A stretch of DNA of 64,000 nucleotides from G963691885 sp963691885 (GCA_963691885.1 OY829843.1:1612001-1676000); one strand, 5' to 3'. Shown: positions 8,643-18,402, counted from the stretch's first letter. A program made the numbers and translations. The notes: generated by a model not told the origin, from the letters alone.

Positions 8643-9188
8643 ATGGATCTGACCAGACGCATCGCAGAGATAATTACCCCGTCCCTTGAGGATATGGGTT
8701 ATGAGCTCGTGCGCGTCCGCCTGACAGGATCTCAACGGATGACCCTGCAGATTATGGCAGATCGCAAAGACGAAGCGGCCATGACAGTGGAAGATTGCGC
8801 CGATATCAGTAATGCAACCTCTGCCCTGATGGATGTGGAAGATCCGATCTCAGACGCGTATACTCTGGAAGTGAGCTCGCCGGGTATTGATCGCCCTCTA
8901 ACCAAGCCAGAGCATTTTACACGGTATGCAGGATTCGATGCCAAAGTGGAAATGCACCACATGATTGGCGGTCGGAAACGGTTCACCGGCATTGTTCAGG
9001 GTATTGAGGACGATCAAATCATACTGGAAAGCGATGGCGATCGGGTGATGCTGCCCTATGCAGAAATGCGCAGCGCGAAACTGGTGCTTACAGATGAGTT
9101 AATTGAAGCCGCGAGACAGGCTGCCAGCGCGTCTGGTGCTGTTGAAGGCGGTGAAATGGACGTGGATCAGCCAAAACAGGCTGATTGA
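8643..9188 (+). CDS. rimP: Ribosome maturation factor RimP
   Basis: 30S subunit assembly factor, 181 residues. The N-terminal domain contains LEDMGYELVRVRLTG and DCADISNATSALMDVEDPI and the typical LEVSSPGIDRPL near residue 80; the C-terminal SH3-like domain has the segment ITGIVQGIEDDQ-like at about 115-125 and a short acidic tail. ATG 8643 is 12 nt after AGGAGG, slightly long. GTG 8631 is in frame but directly abuts that site, so ATG is preferred. First gene of the nusA-infB operon; the attenuator-like leader lies upstream. Confidence 0.94.
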   Translation: MDLTRRIAEIITPSLEDMGYELVRVRLTGSQRMTLQIMADRKDEAAMTVEDCADISNATSALMDVEDPISDAYTLEVSSPGIDRPLTKPEHFTRYAGFDAKVEMHHMIGGRKRFTGIVQGIEDDQIILESDGDRVMLPYAEMRSAKLVLTDELIEAARQAASASGAVEGGEMDVDQPKQAD

Positions 9189-9266
9189 GGAAACAACAAA
9201 AGGTACTGGATCAAGGCCGGACGGGTCGTATCCAGGATGTATTGAAAGCAAGAATTCGAGGACGTC

Positions 9267-10886
9267 ATGGAAACAGTAGCCATTACACGGACCGATATGT
9301 TGAACGTGGCCGATGCGGTCGCCCGGGAAAAGGGGATTGATCGCGAGCTGGTTCTGGAAGCGATGGAGCAGGCCATTCAAAAGGCCGGCCGGTCCAAATA
9401 CGGTCATGAGCATGACATCCGCGCCAGCATCAACCGTAAATCCGGCGAAATTCTGTTGGCCCGCTACCTCGAAGTTGTCGAAGAGATCGAAAATGAGGTG
9501 ACCCAGCGCAGCCTGGGGGAAGCCCGCAGCATCAAGGCAGATGCTGAACTGGGCGAATTTCTGGTCGATCCCCTGCCACCGATTGACTTTGGCCGGATTG
9601 CTGCCCAGACCGCGAAACAGGTGATTGTCCAGCGGGTTCGTGAGGCCGAGCGCCAACGTCAGTATGAAGAATACAAGGATCGCATTGGCGAGATCGTCAA
9701 CGGGATCGTCAAGCGCGTTGAGTTCGGCAATGTCACCATCGACCTTGGTCGTGGCGAAGCGGTGATGCGTCGTGATGAGTGCATTCCGCGCGAGCATCTG
9801 AAACGGGGCGATCGCGTACGCGCCTATATCTATGACGTGCGCGAGGAAACACGCGGCCCGCAGATCTTTCTGTCCCGCACACATCCCCAATTCATGGCCC
9901 GCCTGTTCGGTCAGGAAGTCCCTGAAATCTATGATGGCGTAATTGAAATCCGCTCCGTTGCCCGTGACCCGGGCAGCCGTGCAAAGATCGCCGTGCTTTC
10001 CCGCGACGGAACGATTGACCCGGTTGGCGCTTGCGTTGGCATGCGAGGGTCCCGTGTCCAGGCCGTGGTTGCTGAGCTGCAGGGCGAGAAGATCGACATC
10101 ATCCCCTGGAGCGATGATGAGCCGACCTTTGTCGTGAACGCGCTGGCACCCGCAGAGGTCGCCAAAGTGGTCATGGATGAAGAAGCGGGCAAAATCGAAG
10201 TTGTCGTACCTGATGATCAATTGAGCCTTGCCATCGGTCGTCGTGGTCAAAACGTGCGCCTGGCGTCAATCCTGACCAACTTTGATATCGACATCATGAC
10301 CGAGGAACAGGAATCCGATAAGCGTCAGGCCGAATTTAACGAACGCAGCGAGACCTTCATGGCAGCGCTAGACGTCGATGATGTGATTGCGCGTCTGCTG
10401 GTCACCGAGGGCTTTACCGAGATTAATGAAGTCGCCTTTGTGCCGGTGGAAGAACTGGCAGCCATCGAAGGGTTCGATCTGGACGTCGCCGAGGAACTGC
10501 GCCGTCGCGGTCGGAACTATCTGGACGAACAGGAACAGCGTCTCGAAAACGAGCGCAAAGAACTGGGCGTAACAGACGAGCTTGCTGCAAACCCGGCGCT
10601 TAACAACGCCATGTTGGTCGCACTGGGCAAAGACGGGATCAAAACCGTCGAAGATTTTGCCGGTCTGGTCGCAGACGAAATGGTCAGCAAGGAAGACGGC
10701 ATCCTGCGGGACTTCCCGATGGACGAAGATGCGGCAACCGACCTGATCATGACCGCACGGGCACAGGTTGGCTGGATTACAGAAGAAGAACTGGAAGCGT
10801 TTCGGTCCCGAATCGAAATCGGGGACGAGGAAACAGACGCAGAACTGGAAGGGGCAGCTGATGAGCCTGCCGGCACCGGCGCGTAA
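9267..10886 (+). CDS. nusA: Transcription termination/antitermination factor NusA
   Basis: RNA-polymerase-bound elongation factor controlling pausing, termination and antitermination. The 539-residue protein has the N-terminal polymerase-binding domain (from VADAVAREKGIDRELVLEAM), an S1 domain near 135-200 (GIVKRVEFGNVTIDLG), two KH domains (DPVGACVGMRGSRVQAV near 250 and LAIGRRGQNVRLAS near 320) and C-terminal helix-hairpin repeats ending in an acidic tail, as in other alphaproteobacteria. GAGGA at 9257-9261 precedes ATG 9267. Confidence 0.97.
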   Translation: METVAITRTDMLNVADAVAREKGIDRELVLEAMEQAIQKAGRSKYGHEHDIRASINRKSGEILLARYLEVVEEIENEVTQRSLGEARSIKADAELGEFLVDPLPPIDFGRIAAQTAKQVIVQRVREAERQRQYEEYKDRIGEIVNGIVKRVEFGNVTIDLGRGEAVMRRDECIPREHLKRGDRVRAYIYDVREETRGPQIFLSRTHPQFMARLFGQEVPEIYDGVIEIRSVARDPGSRAKIAVLSRDGTIDPVGACVGMRGSRVQAVVAELQGEKIDIIPWSDDEPTFVVNALAPAEVAKVVMDEEAGKIEVVVPDDQLSLAIGRRGQNVRLASILTNFDIDIMTEEQESDKRQAEFNERSETFMAALDVDDVIARLLVTEGFTEINEVAFVPVEELAAIEGFDLDVAEELRRRGRNYLDEQEQRLENERKELGVTDELAANPALNNAMLVALGKDGIKTVEDFAGLVADEMVSKEDGILRDFPMDEDAATDLIMTARAQVGWITEEELEAFRSRIEIGDEETDAELEGAADEPAGTGA

Positions 10887-10934
10887 TGCGCCAGCCAGCA
10901 GACATTTCAGCCGTCTCGAAACGAACGGATTATT

Positions 10935-11636
10935 GTGCTGAATACAGAGCAACATCGCGATCCCGTAACGGGACCCGACGGGCCGGAAACCGATGATATC
11001 GGACCGGACCTCCGGACGGATGCGCACGGCCCCCAGCGCCGTTGCATCGTCACGGGTGAGGTGTGCTCAAAAGATCAGCTGATCCGATTTGTCCTGGCCC
11101 CTGACAGCACGGTCACGCCAGACCTTCTGAACAAGCTTCCCGGACGCGGGCTCTACGTTAAGGCTGATCGCAGTGTCCTGGAACGTGCGGTTGCGAAACG
11201 TGTCTTTGCAAAGGCCGCCCGCCAGTCCGTTATCGTTCCAGACGGCCTTGTTCCCCTTTTAGAGCGCTTGTTGACACGGCGCTGTACTGACACATTGTCA
11301 CGCGCCCGCCGGGCCGGGGAAGCCGTCACAGGTTTTGAAAAATGCGCCGGTCTTTTGAGATCTGGCCGGGTGGAGCTTTATCTCGCAGCAACAGATGCAG
11401 GACAGGATGGGGTAGACAAACTGACCCGGCTGGCCTCTGACAGTCACGCCTTGGTTGCAATGACGCGCGAAGAGATGGGCGAGGCCTTCGGCAAAGAAGA
11501 AGCCGTGCATGTTGTTGTAGCGCAGGGGGGCTTGGCCCAGGCCCTTTTGCGGGATTGCGAACGCCTCAAAGGTGTTCGGGTGAATTTTGATGTGGCGGAA
11601 AAAGGTTCCGCTGAAATGGAAGGAAAGCAGGCATGA
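10935..11636 (+). CDS. YlxR-type RNA-binding protein with L7Ae-like C-terminus
   Basis: 233 residues. Residues about 35-110 are a YlxR (DUF448) domain, with RRCIVTGEVCSKDQLIRFV and the hallmark GRGLYVK. Residues about 125-215 resemble an L7Ae-type RNA-binding fold (LSRARRAGEAVTGFEKC, then VALVAMT-like strands). This fused architecture between nusA and infB is typical of alphaproteobacteria; the exact role is not established. The start is GTG 10935. The stop overlaps the infB ATG by 4 nt, so translation is probably coupled. Confidence 0.88.
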   Translation: MLNTEQHRDPVTGPDGPETDDIGPDLRTDAHGPQRRCIVTGEVCSKDQLIRFVLAPDSTVTPDLLNKLPGRGLYVKADRSVLERAVAKRVFAKAARQSVIVPDGLVPLLERLLTRRCTDTLSRARRAGEAVTGFEKCAGLLRSGRVELYLAATDAGQDGVDKLTRLASDSHALVAMTREEMGEAFGKEEAVHVVVAQGGLAQALLRDCERLKGVRVNFDVAEKGSAEMEGKQA

Positions 11637-14161
11637 GTGATAACAAGGAATCTGGCGGCAAGTTGACCCTTGGCTCTCCTGGACGGCTCGAGCTTCGGAA
11701 GACTGTGGATAGCGGTCAGGTCCGCCAGAGCTTCAGCCACGGCCGCACGAAAACCGTGAAGGTGGAGAAAAAGCGCAAACGGACGTTTGAGCGCACTGAT
11801 GGCGGTTCGATGGAGCGTGTCGGTTCCGGCGGCGCGTCTGGCATGATGAACCACCCCTCCATGGAAGGTCTTTCCCCACAGGAACGGGAACGCCGTCTGA
11901 AAGCGCTTGAAGGGGCTGCTAAGGTCGAAGAGGAACGTCAGGCCGCCTTGAAAGAGCAAGAGCGCCGGATCGAAGAACAGCGTCTCGCCCGCGAAGCCGA
12001 AGAAGAGGCGAAGCGTCAGGCAGAGGAAGATGCCAAGAAACGCGCGGCAGAAGAGGAAGCCAAGAAAGCTGCGGCCTCAGCCCGCAAAGCAGAAGCGGAA
12101 ACTCCTTCCGCACCGGCTTCGCCGATGGAAAACCCTGCGGCCGCCCTTCCGGATCCGGAAGTCGCCGCCGCGGCAGCGGCCACGGCAAAGGCGCGGGCCA
12201 AAGAGGCCGAGGAGCGCGAAAAGCGGGCCGCACCGCCGCGCCCGAGGGGTGAGCCACGTCGCCGTCAGGGCAAGCTCACCATTTCTCAGGCGCTCGAAGC
12301 GGATGAAGGGGTTGAACGGGGTCGCTCGCTCGCAGCACTTCGTCGTGCCCGCGAAAAAGAGAAGCAACAGAGCAAAGAGGCACTTGCCCGCTCTGAACGC
12401 GTTGTCCGCGACGTGACGGTCCCCGAAATGATAACCGTTGGCGATCTGGCAAACCGGATGGCAACACGGGGGTCTGATGTTATCAAGACGCTGATGCGTC
12501 TTGGTATTATGGCGACCGTCAACCAGACCATTGATGCGGATACCGCTGAACTGGTGGTGACGGAATTTGGTCATCGCATCAAACGTGTCTCCGAAGCCGA
12601 TGTCGAGGACGCCCTCATCCAGCATGAGGAAGATCCAGAACACACCCTGAAGCCGCGGGCACCGGTTGTCACCATTATGGGCCATGTTGACCACGGTAAA
12701 ACATCCTTGCTGGATGCGTTGCGCGCGACCGATGTGGCCGCTGGCGAAGCAGGGGGCATTACCCAGCATATCGGTGCCTATCAGGTCAATCTCAGCAGCG
12801 GTGAACAAATCACCTTCCTGGACACACCGGGCCATGAGGCTTTCACGGCCATGCGTCAACGCGGGGCCAATGTCACCGATATCGTGATCCTGGTTGTTGC
12901 TGCAGATGACGGCATCCAGCCGCAAACAGTCGAAGCCATCAACCACGCGAAAGTAGCTAAGGCGCCGATCATTGTTGCGATCAATAAATGCGACAAGCCG
13001 GATTCAAACCCCGACAATATCCGCCAGCAATTGCTGCAGCATGAGCTGGTTGTTGAAGAAATGGGCGGTGACATCATCACGGTTGAAGTTTCGGCGCTGA
13101 AGAAAACCAATCTCGACAAACTTGAAGAGATGATCCTGCTGCAGGCAGAAATTCTGGAACTGAAAGCCAATCCAGACCGGAATGCGGAAGGTGCCATTAT
13201 CGAGGCCAAACTGGAGAAAGGCCGTGGCTCTGTCGCAACGGTTCTGATCACAGCAGGCACCCTGAAAGTCGGCGACACATTCGTTGCCGGGTCCGAATGG
13301 GGTCGTGTCCGTGCACTGATCGACGACAAAGGGAAGAACATCAAGGAAGCCGGCCCCTCCGTTCCTGTCGAGGTCCTGGGCCTGCAGGGCAACCCGGCAG
13401 CCGGTGATGAATTTGCCGTTCTCGAAGACGAAGCGAAATGCCGCGAGATCTCCGAATATCGTCAGCGCAAAGCACGCGATGCCTCCACCGTTATGGCGGG
13501 TCGCGGCACGCTGGAGCAGATGTTCAACCAGATCAAAGCGGGCGAAATCAAAGAGTTCCCTGTCGTCATCAAGACCGACGTACAAGGCTCGCTGGAGGCG
13601 ATCATCGCTTCCCTCGACAAGCTTGGAACCGATGAGGTCAAAGTGCGTGTTCTGCATGGCGCTGTCGGCGGTATCACCGAGTCCGATATTGTGCTGGCCG
13701 GATCGTCGGGCGGTCTCGTCATCGGTTTCAACGTCCGTGCCAACCCGCAGGCCCGTGAACTGGCAAACCGGGACAGTGTCGACATTCGCTATTACTCGAT
13801 CATCTATAACGTCATCGACGATGCGAAGATGATCATGGGTGGCATGCTGGCACCGGAACATCGCGAAAACTTCCTGGGCTATGCCGAGATCCGCGATGTC
13901 TTTGCCATCACCAAGGTCGGAAAGGTTGCCGGTTGTATGGTCACCGACGGTACGGTCAAGCGTGGGGCGAAAGTACGCCTGCTTCGGGACAACGTTGTTA
14001 TCCACGAAGGCGCGCTCAAACAGCTCAAGCGGTTCAAGGAAGACGTGCGTGAGGTCAATAACGGCTATGAATGCGGTATGGCCTTCGAGAATTACGAAGA
14101 CATCAAGGCAGGCGATATGATCGAGTGCTTTGAAGTTGAAGAAATCGCGCGCGTTCTCTGA
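11633..14161 (+). CDS. infB: Translation initiation factor IF-2
   Basis: GTPase that brings fMet-tRNA to the 30S subunit and promotes 50S joining. The 842-residue protein has a long charged N-terminal region (Ala/Glu/Arg/Lys-rich coiled segment about residues 90-230), the IF2_N motif MITVGDLANRMATRG near 265, and the G domain with G1 GHVDHGKT near 348, G3 DTPGHEAF and G4 NKCD. Domains II-IV follow to the C-terminus, with LGYAEIRDVFAITKVGKVAG. ATG 11633 overlaps the ylxR-like stop (ATGA). Confidence 0.98.
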   Translation: MSDNKESGGKLTLGSPGRLELRKTVDSGQVRQSFSHGRTKTVKVEKKRKRTFERTDGGSMERVGSGGASGMMNHPSMEGLSPQERERRLKALEGAAKVEEERQAALKEQERRIEEQRLAREAEEEAKRQAEEDAKKRAAEEEAKKAAASARKAEAETPSAPASPMENPAAALPDPEVAAAAAATAKARAKEAEEREKRAAPPRPRGEPRRRQGKLTISQALEADEGVERGRSLAALRRAREKEKQQSKEALARSERVVRDVTVPEMITVGDLANRMATRGSDVIKTLMRLGIMATVNQTIDADTAELVVTEFGHRIKRVSEADVEDALIQHEEDPEHTLKPRAPVVTIMGHVDHGKTSLLDALRATDVAAGEAGGITQHIGAYQVNLSSGEQITFLDTPGHEAFTAMRQRGANVTDIVILVVAADDGIQPQTVEAINHAKVAKAPIIVAINKCDKPDSNPDNIRQQLLQHELVVEEMGGDIITVEVSALKKTNLDKLEEMILLQAEILELKANPDRNAEGAIIEAKLEKGRGSVATVLITAGTLKVGDTFVAGSEWGRVRALIDDKGKNIKEAGPSVPVEVLGLQGNPAAGDEFAVLEDEAKCREISEYRQRKARDASTVMAGRGTLEQMFNQIKAGEIKEFPVVIKTDVQGSLEAIIASLDKLGTDEVKVRVLHGAVGGITESDIVLAGSSGGLVIGFNVRANPQARELANRDSVDIRYYSIIYNVIDDAKMIMGGMLAPEHRENFLGYAEIRDVFAITKVGKVAGCMVTDGTVKRGAKVRLLRDNVVIHEGALKQLKRFKEDVREVNNGYECGMAFENYEDIKAGDMIECFEVEEIARVL

Positions 14162-14179
14162 TCCCCGGAACAGACGGAA

Positions 14180-14617
14180 ATGAGCAAGCATCGCGCGCCA
14201 TCACAGCGCCAGCTTCGGGTTGGCGAAGAATTGCGCCACGCGATCTCTGAAATCCTGCAGCGGCAGGGTTTCAGAGATCCGGCGCTGTCTTCTGTGATTC
14301 TGACGGTGACAGAGGTTCGCCCAAGCCCTGATCTGCGCAACGCGACCGTCTATGTCGCGCCGCTGGGAGGTGGGGATACGGATGCCATCCTGAAGGGCCT
14401 GGGCCGCGCCGCACCTTATCTTCGGAGCGAGGTCGCGCGTCGCATTCACCTGAAATTTGCGCCACGCTTCACCTTCAAACTTGATGAGAGTTTTGACACG
14501 GGCGCGCGCATCGATGCCGCTTTGCTCAGTCCCGATGTCGCCAGGGATCTGGAAGAAGATGTCGAGGCAATAGGCCGCAATGAAATCAGCAGCCTGGACA
14601 AAAATAATGGGGCGTAA
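14180..14617 (+). CDS. rbfA: Ribosome-binding factor A
   Basis: Late 30S maturation factor with a KH-like fold, 145 residues. Family features are the basic start RAPSQRQLRVGEELRHAISE, LTVTEVRPSPDLRNATVYV near 40-60, and FKLDESFDTGARIDALL-like residues near 100-115. It lies 18 nt after infB, and truB begins before its stop, so it is part of the same operon. ATG 14180 is the first start after infB and gives normal length. Confidence 0.96.
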   Translation: MSKHRAPSQRQLRVGEELRHAISEILQRQGFRDPALSSVILTVTEVRPSPDLRNATVYVAPLGGGDTDAILKGLGRAAPYLRSEVARRIHLKFAPRFTFKLDESFDTGARIDAALLSPDVARDLEEDVEAIGRNEISSLDKNNGA

Positions 14618-15551
14618 GCGTAAAGGCCTTCCGATCAGCGGCTGGGTCATTGTCGACAAACCCGTCGGAACCGGCTCAACCCCTGTGGTGAACCAGATCA
14701 AGCGCTACTTCAATGCTCAGAAAGCGGGCCATGGCGGCACGCTGGATCCCTTTGCGAGCGGCCTCCTGCCAATCGGGCTGGGGGAGGCCACAAAGACCAT
14801 GTCCTATGTCATGGACGGGCTGAAAGCCTATGAATTCACGATCCGCTGGGGCATTCAGACCGATACTCTGGATCTGGACGGCGAAGAGGTTGCCCGCAGC
14901 GATACCCGTCCGAAGCGCGCGGAGATCGAAGCAGCACTGGATCAGCTTATCGGCGATATTGAACAGGTCCCGCCCGCCTATTCCGCGATCAAGATTGACG
15001 GCAAGCGTGCCTATGATCTGGCCCGGTCTGGCGAGGACGTGGCGCTGGAACCCCGCCTTGTCGAAATACTCACCCTGGACCTGGTTGATACACCCGATCG
15101 GGACCACGCCGTTTTGCGCATGAGCTGCGGCAAAGGCACCTATGTAAGGTCCCTTGGGCGCGATCTCGCACTCGCTTTGGGCACGGTTGGACACCTTGTT
15201 CAATTACGCCGGACAGGGGTTGGACCCTTCACAATTGATCATGCAGTCCCCCTTGATGAATTTTCACTTGAAGAAGCGCCCCAAAACGATCATAACCCCG
15301 CACGAATGCGGCACTTGATGCCGCTGGAGGCAGCGCTGGGCGGCATCCCGGCATTGGCTCTGAGTGAAGAAGAGGCGATACGTCTGCGCAATGGGCAGAC
15401 AGTTTCCCTTCTTAAAAAACTGGACCTGGACCGGATTCGCGACGTTCACCCCGGCGACACCGTCTTGACGATGATCGCCGGAAAAGCCCTGGCGCTGGTG
15501 CGCTTTGACAAGGGTGAGCTTCAACCGGTTCGTGTGTTCAACTTGAAATAA
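14607..15551 (+). CDS. truB: tRNA pseudouridine(55) synthase TruB
   Basis: Makes pseudouridine 55 in the tRNA T loop. The 314-residue protein starts with GWVIVDKPVG and has the catalytic Asp in GHGGTLDPFASGLLPIGLG near residue 50, the substrate-binding GIQTDTLDLDGE, the motif QVPPAYSAIKIDGKRAYDLAR near 125, and a PUA-like C-terminus. ATG 14607 gives the usual MGRKRKGLPISGW start with an 11-nt overlap with rbfA; ATG 14580 would add nine residues and is less likely. Confidence 0.96.
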   Translation: MGRKRKGLPISGWVIVDKPVGTGSTPVVNQIKRYFNAQKAGHGGTLDPFASGLLPIGLGEATKTMSYVMDGLKAYEFTIRWGIQTDTLDLDGEEVARSDTRPKRAEIEAALDQLIGDIEQVPPAYSAIKIDGKRAYDLARSGEDVALEPRLVEILTLDLVDTPDRDHAVLRMSCGKGTYVRSLGRDLALALGTVGHLVQLRRTGVGPFTIDHAVPLDEFSLEEAPQNDHNPARMRHLMPLEAALGGIPALALSEEEAIRLRNGQTVSLLKKLDLDRIRDVHPGDTVLTMIAGKALALVRFDKGELQPVRVFNLK

Positions 15552-15578
15552 ATCTTGATGCCGTGAAAAGGAAAACCA

Positions 15579-15848
15579 ATGTCGATCACAGCCGACCGTA
15601 AGTCTGAAGTTATTACCAAGTTTAAAACCGCAGAAACCGATACCGGGTCCCCTGAAGTCCAGGTGGCGATCCTTTCGGAGCGCATTTCCAACCTGACAGA
15701 GCATCTGAAAACCCATAAGAAGGATTTTCATTCCCGTCGTGGACTGCTCGTCATGGTCGGCAAACGCCGTCGTCTGTTGGATTATGTGAAAAAGAAAAGC
15801 AACGATCGCTATCAAACACTGATCAGCGAATTGGGAATTCGGCGCTAA
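15579..15848 (+). CDS. rpsO: 30S ribosomal protein S15
   Basis: 89-residue primary 16S-binding protein with the standard features: F-KTAETDTGSPEVQVA-type N-terminus, LTEHLKTHKKDFHSRRGL and LVGKRRRLLDYVKK-type helix, ending in ELGIRR. It lies 27 nt after truB and is followed by a terminator hairpin at 15861-15893. The rpsO-pnp order is conserved across proteobacteria. Confidence 0.98.
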   Translation: MSITADRKSEVITKFKTAETDTGSPEVQVAILSERISNLTEHLKTHKKDFHSRRGLLVMVGKRRRLLDYVKKKSNDRYQTLISELGIRR

Positions 15849-15860
15849 GGCGCCTTATCC

Positions 15861-15893
15861 GGGGCGCGGGCCATCCTGCGCCCCTTATTATTT
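15861..15893 (+). terminator. Terminator after rpsO
   Basis: GGGGCGC (15861-15867) pairs perfectly with GCGCCCC (15878-15884) over a 10-nt loop, followed by a T-rich tail of seven T in nine bases. It probably separates the rimP-rpsO transcript from pnp, in part or fully. Confidence 0.75.
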
Positions 15894-16150
15894 GGGGAAA
15901 GGCGATTTACAGCCGTTCATAACCCTCAACCAACCGGAACAGCCCCGATACTTGTCGACCTTTTTGCGCCACGCAGAAGCGAAACAAGAAACCGGGGAGT
16001 CTGCATTGTCCCGACACAGTGGTCGGAGATGAGTTTGGGCGCAGTCGAAATGCCCAGGCAATGCAGGCTGGATTTTTAACCCTGTTTCACGCTGTGCATG
16101 ATGGGCATGCATCAGCGAAAAGCACGCATGTGAAGAAAGAGAAAGAAAAT
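15894..16150 (+). promoter_or_regulatory. pnp leader region
   Basis: About 257 nt without a gene. A short hairpin pairs CCGAC with GTCGG near 16011-16026. A stronger stem at 16091-16116 pairs GCTG-TGCATG with CATGCA-(T)-CAGC around ATGGG. In other bacteria PNPase represses its own mRNA after RNase III cuts a leader stem; these hairpins could serve that role. I found no promoter hexamer pair that I trust. Confidence 0.45.
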
Positions 16151-18325
16151 ATGTTTACAGTTTCAACCAAAGAAATCGAATGGGGCAGACGCACACTGAC
16201 CCTGGAAACGGGCCGCATCGCCCGCCAGGCCGATGGCGCTGTTCTGGCGACCTATGGCGGCACCAAAGTTCTGTGTACCGCTGTCTATGCCCGTCAGGCA
16301 AAACCCGGCATCGATTTCTTCCCGCTCACCGTCAATTATCAGGAAAAAACCTTTGCAGCCGGCAAAATCCCTGGCGGGTTTTTCAAGCGTGAAGGCCGTC
16401 CGTCTGAAAAAGAAACCCTGACATCGCGTCTGATCGACCGTCCGATCCGTCCGCTGTTTATTCCAGGCTTCAGAAACGAAACCCAGGTAATCTGTACGGT
16501 TCTGGCACACGACCTTGAAAATGATCCGGATATTGTCGCCCTGATCGGTGCTTCCGCCGCTCTCGTCATTTCCGGCGCGCCCTTTATGGGTCCGATCGGT
16601 GGTGCCCGTGTTGGTGTTGTCGATGGCGAATACGTCCTGAACCCGACACAGGATCAGATGGCGGACAGCGATCTCGACCTCGTCGTTGCAGGCACCCAGG
16701 AAGGCGTTCTGATGGTGGAATCAGAAGCCAAGCAACTTAGCGAAGATCAAATGCTGAACGCTGTCATGTTCGGCCATAACGAGTATCAGAAGGTGATCGA
16801 CATGATCATCGACCTGGCAGAAGAATGCGCCAAAGAGCCTTACGAAATGCCGGAGGCTGATCCAGCCGCTGAAACCGTTGCCGCACGCCTGGCAGAAATT
16901 GCAGAAGCACCCCTTCGGGAAGCCTATGCGATCATTACCAAGCAGGATCGTGTCGCCGCTGTTTCTGACGTCAAGAAAGCCGCATTGGCCACAATTGAAG
17001 AAGAAGAGCTGGATGTTGATCTGGCTGGCAAGGCCTTCAAAGGCCTTGAGTCGAAAGTGGTGCGCGGCAATATCCTGAAAACCGGCAAGCGTATCGACGG
17101 CCGTTCAACCACCGACATTCGGGCCATCGACTGTCAGGTTGGTGTTCTCGACCGTTCTCACGGATCGGCGCTCTTCACCCGTGGTGAAACACAGGCCCTG
17201 GTCGTTTCCACTCTGGGTACCGGGCAGGATGAGCAGATCATCGACGCGCTGGAAGGCGAATACCGCCAGCCCTTTATGCTGCATTATAACTTCCCGCCAT
17301 ATTCCGTTGGTGAAGCTGGCCGTGTTGGCTCCCCGGGTCGCCGTGAAATCGGTCATGGCAAGCTTGCATGGCGCGCCATTCATCCGGTTATGCCGGACCA
17401 TGCGGATTTCCCCTATACAATCCGGATCGTCTCCGAGATCACGGAATCCAACGGTTCCTCCTCTATGGCAACCGTCTGTGGCACCTCGATGGCCATGATG
17501 GACGCCGGTGTTCCTCTGAAATCTGCCTGCGCCGGTATCGCCATGGGTCTGATCAAGGATGAAGAAGGCGTTGCTGTCCTCTCTGACATCCTGGGTGACG
17601 AAGATCATCTGGGTGACATGGATTTCAAGGTTGCCGGAACGCAGGATGGCGTGACCTCACTGCAGATGGATATCAAGATTACCTCGATCACCGAGGACAT
17701 CATGAAAACCGCCCTGGCCCAGGCCAAGGATGGTCGTATCCACATCCTGAATGAAATGGCGAAAGCCATCACAACCGGTCGTGAAGGGGTTTCTTCCAAC
17801 GCGCCGCGCATCACCACCATCAATGTTCCCCGTGACAAAATTCGCGAAGTCATTGGAACCGGCGGTAAGGTCATCCGCGAGATCACCGAAACCACGGGCG
17901 CGAAAATTGATATCGAGGATGATGGCACGATCAAGGTCGCAGCCGTTGACGAAAGCGCGGGTAAGGCCGCCGTTGACTGGATCCAGTCCATCGTGGCTGA
18001 GCCAGAGCCGGGCGTCATCTATACTGGCAAGGTTGTGAAAGTCGTCGATTTTGGTGCTTTCGTGAATTTCCTCGGCAATCGTGATGGCCTCGTCCACATC
18101 TCTGAACTGGCCGCCGGTCGCACCAATCAGGTGACCGATGTCGTCAATGAAGGCGATGAGGTCAAGGTCAAGTGCCTGGGCATCGATGACCGCGGTAAGG
18201 TTCGCCTTTCCATGCGGGTCGTTGATCAGGAAACCGGTGAAGAACTGCCGGATGATCGTCCGCCCCGGGAAGAAGGTGACAATGACGGCGAACGCCGCCC
18301 CCGTCGCCCCCGTCGTCGCGACTGA
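16151..18325 (+). CDS. pnp: Polyribonucleotide nucleotidyltransferase (PNPase)
   Basis: Phosphorolytic 3'-5' exoribonuclease of the RNA degradosome. The 724-residue protein has a first RNase PH core (about residues 10-145, FFKREGRPSEKETLTSR), a helical linker, the catalytic second PH core (about 320-550, with VGSPGRREIGHGKLAWRA), a KH domain (VIGTGGKVIREITETTGA near 565) and an S1 domain (GKVVKVVDFGAFVNFLG near 625). The tail is Arg/Asp/Glu-rich. ATG 16151, after a purine-rich GAAAGAGAAAG tract, gives the family start MFTVSTKEIEWG; the longer frame from 16019 only covers the leader. Confidence 0.98.
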   Translation: MFTVSTKEIEWGRRTLTLETGRIARQADGAVLATYGGTKVLCTAVYARQAKPGIDFFPLTVNYQEKTFAAGKIPGGFFKREGRPSEKETLTSRLIDRPIRPLFIPGFRNETQVICTVLAHDLENDPDIVALIGASAALVISGAPFMGPIGGARVGVVDGEYVLNPTQDQMADSDLDLVVAGTQEGVLMVESEAKQLSEDQMLNAVMFGHNEYQKVIDMIIDLAEECAKEPYEMPEADPAAETVAARLAEIAEAPLREAYAIITKQDRVAAVSDVKKAALATIEEEELDVDLAGKAFKGLESKVVRGNILKTGKRIDGRSTTDIRAIDCQVGVLDRSHGSALFTRGETQALVVSTLGTGQDEQIIDALEGEYRQPFMLHYNFPPYSVGEAGRVGSPGRREIGHGKLAWRAIHPVMPDHADFPYTIRIVSEITESNGSSSMATVCGTSMAMMDAGVPLKSACAGIAMGLIKDEEGVAVLSDILGDEDHLGDMDFKVAGTQDGVTSLQMDIKITSITEDIMKTALAQAKDGRIHILNEMAKAITTGREGVSSNAPRITTINVPRDKIREVIGTGGKVIREITETTGAKIDIEDDGTIKVAAVDESAGKAAVDWIQSIVAEPEPGVIYTGKVVKVVDFGAFVNFLGNRDGLVHISELAAGRTNQVTDVVNEGDEVKVKCLGIDDRGKVRLSMRVVDQETGEELPDDRPPREEGDNDGERRPRRPRRRD

Positions 18326-18348
18326 TCCCGACGAATTATTGAATTGAG

Positions 18349-18376
18349 AAAGGCGGTCCACACGGACCGCCTTTTT
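18349..18376 (+). terminator. Terminator after pnp
   Basis: GGCGGTCC (18352-18359) pairs perfectly with GGACCGCC (18364-18371) around ACAC, followed by TTTTT. Three A precede the stem, so it could also work weakly on the other strand. Confidence 0.92.
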
Positions 18377-18402
18377 CGTTTCCAGGACGCACCTGAAGGC
18401 AC

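Noticed and set aside
9099..10250. 383-codon open frame antisense to rimP and nusA
   Set aside because: No domain match; the NusA KH and S1 motifs on the plus strand account for the sequence.
13004..14191. 395-codon open frame antisense to infB
   Set aside because: No family features and no ribosome site; infB on the other strand is certain.
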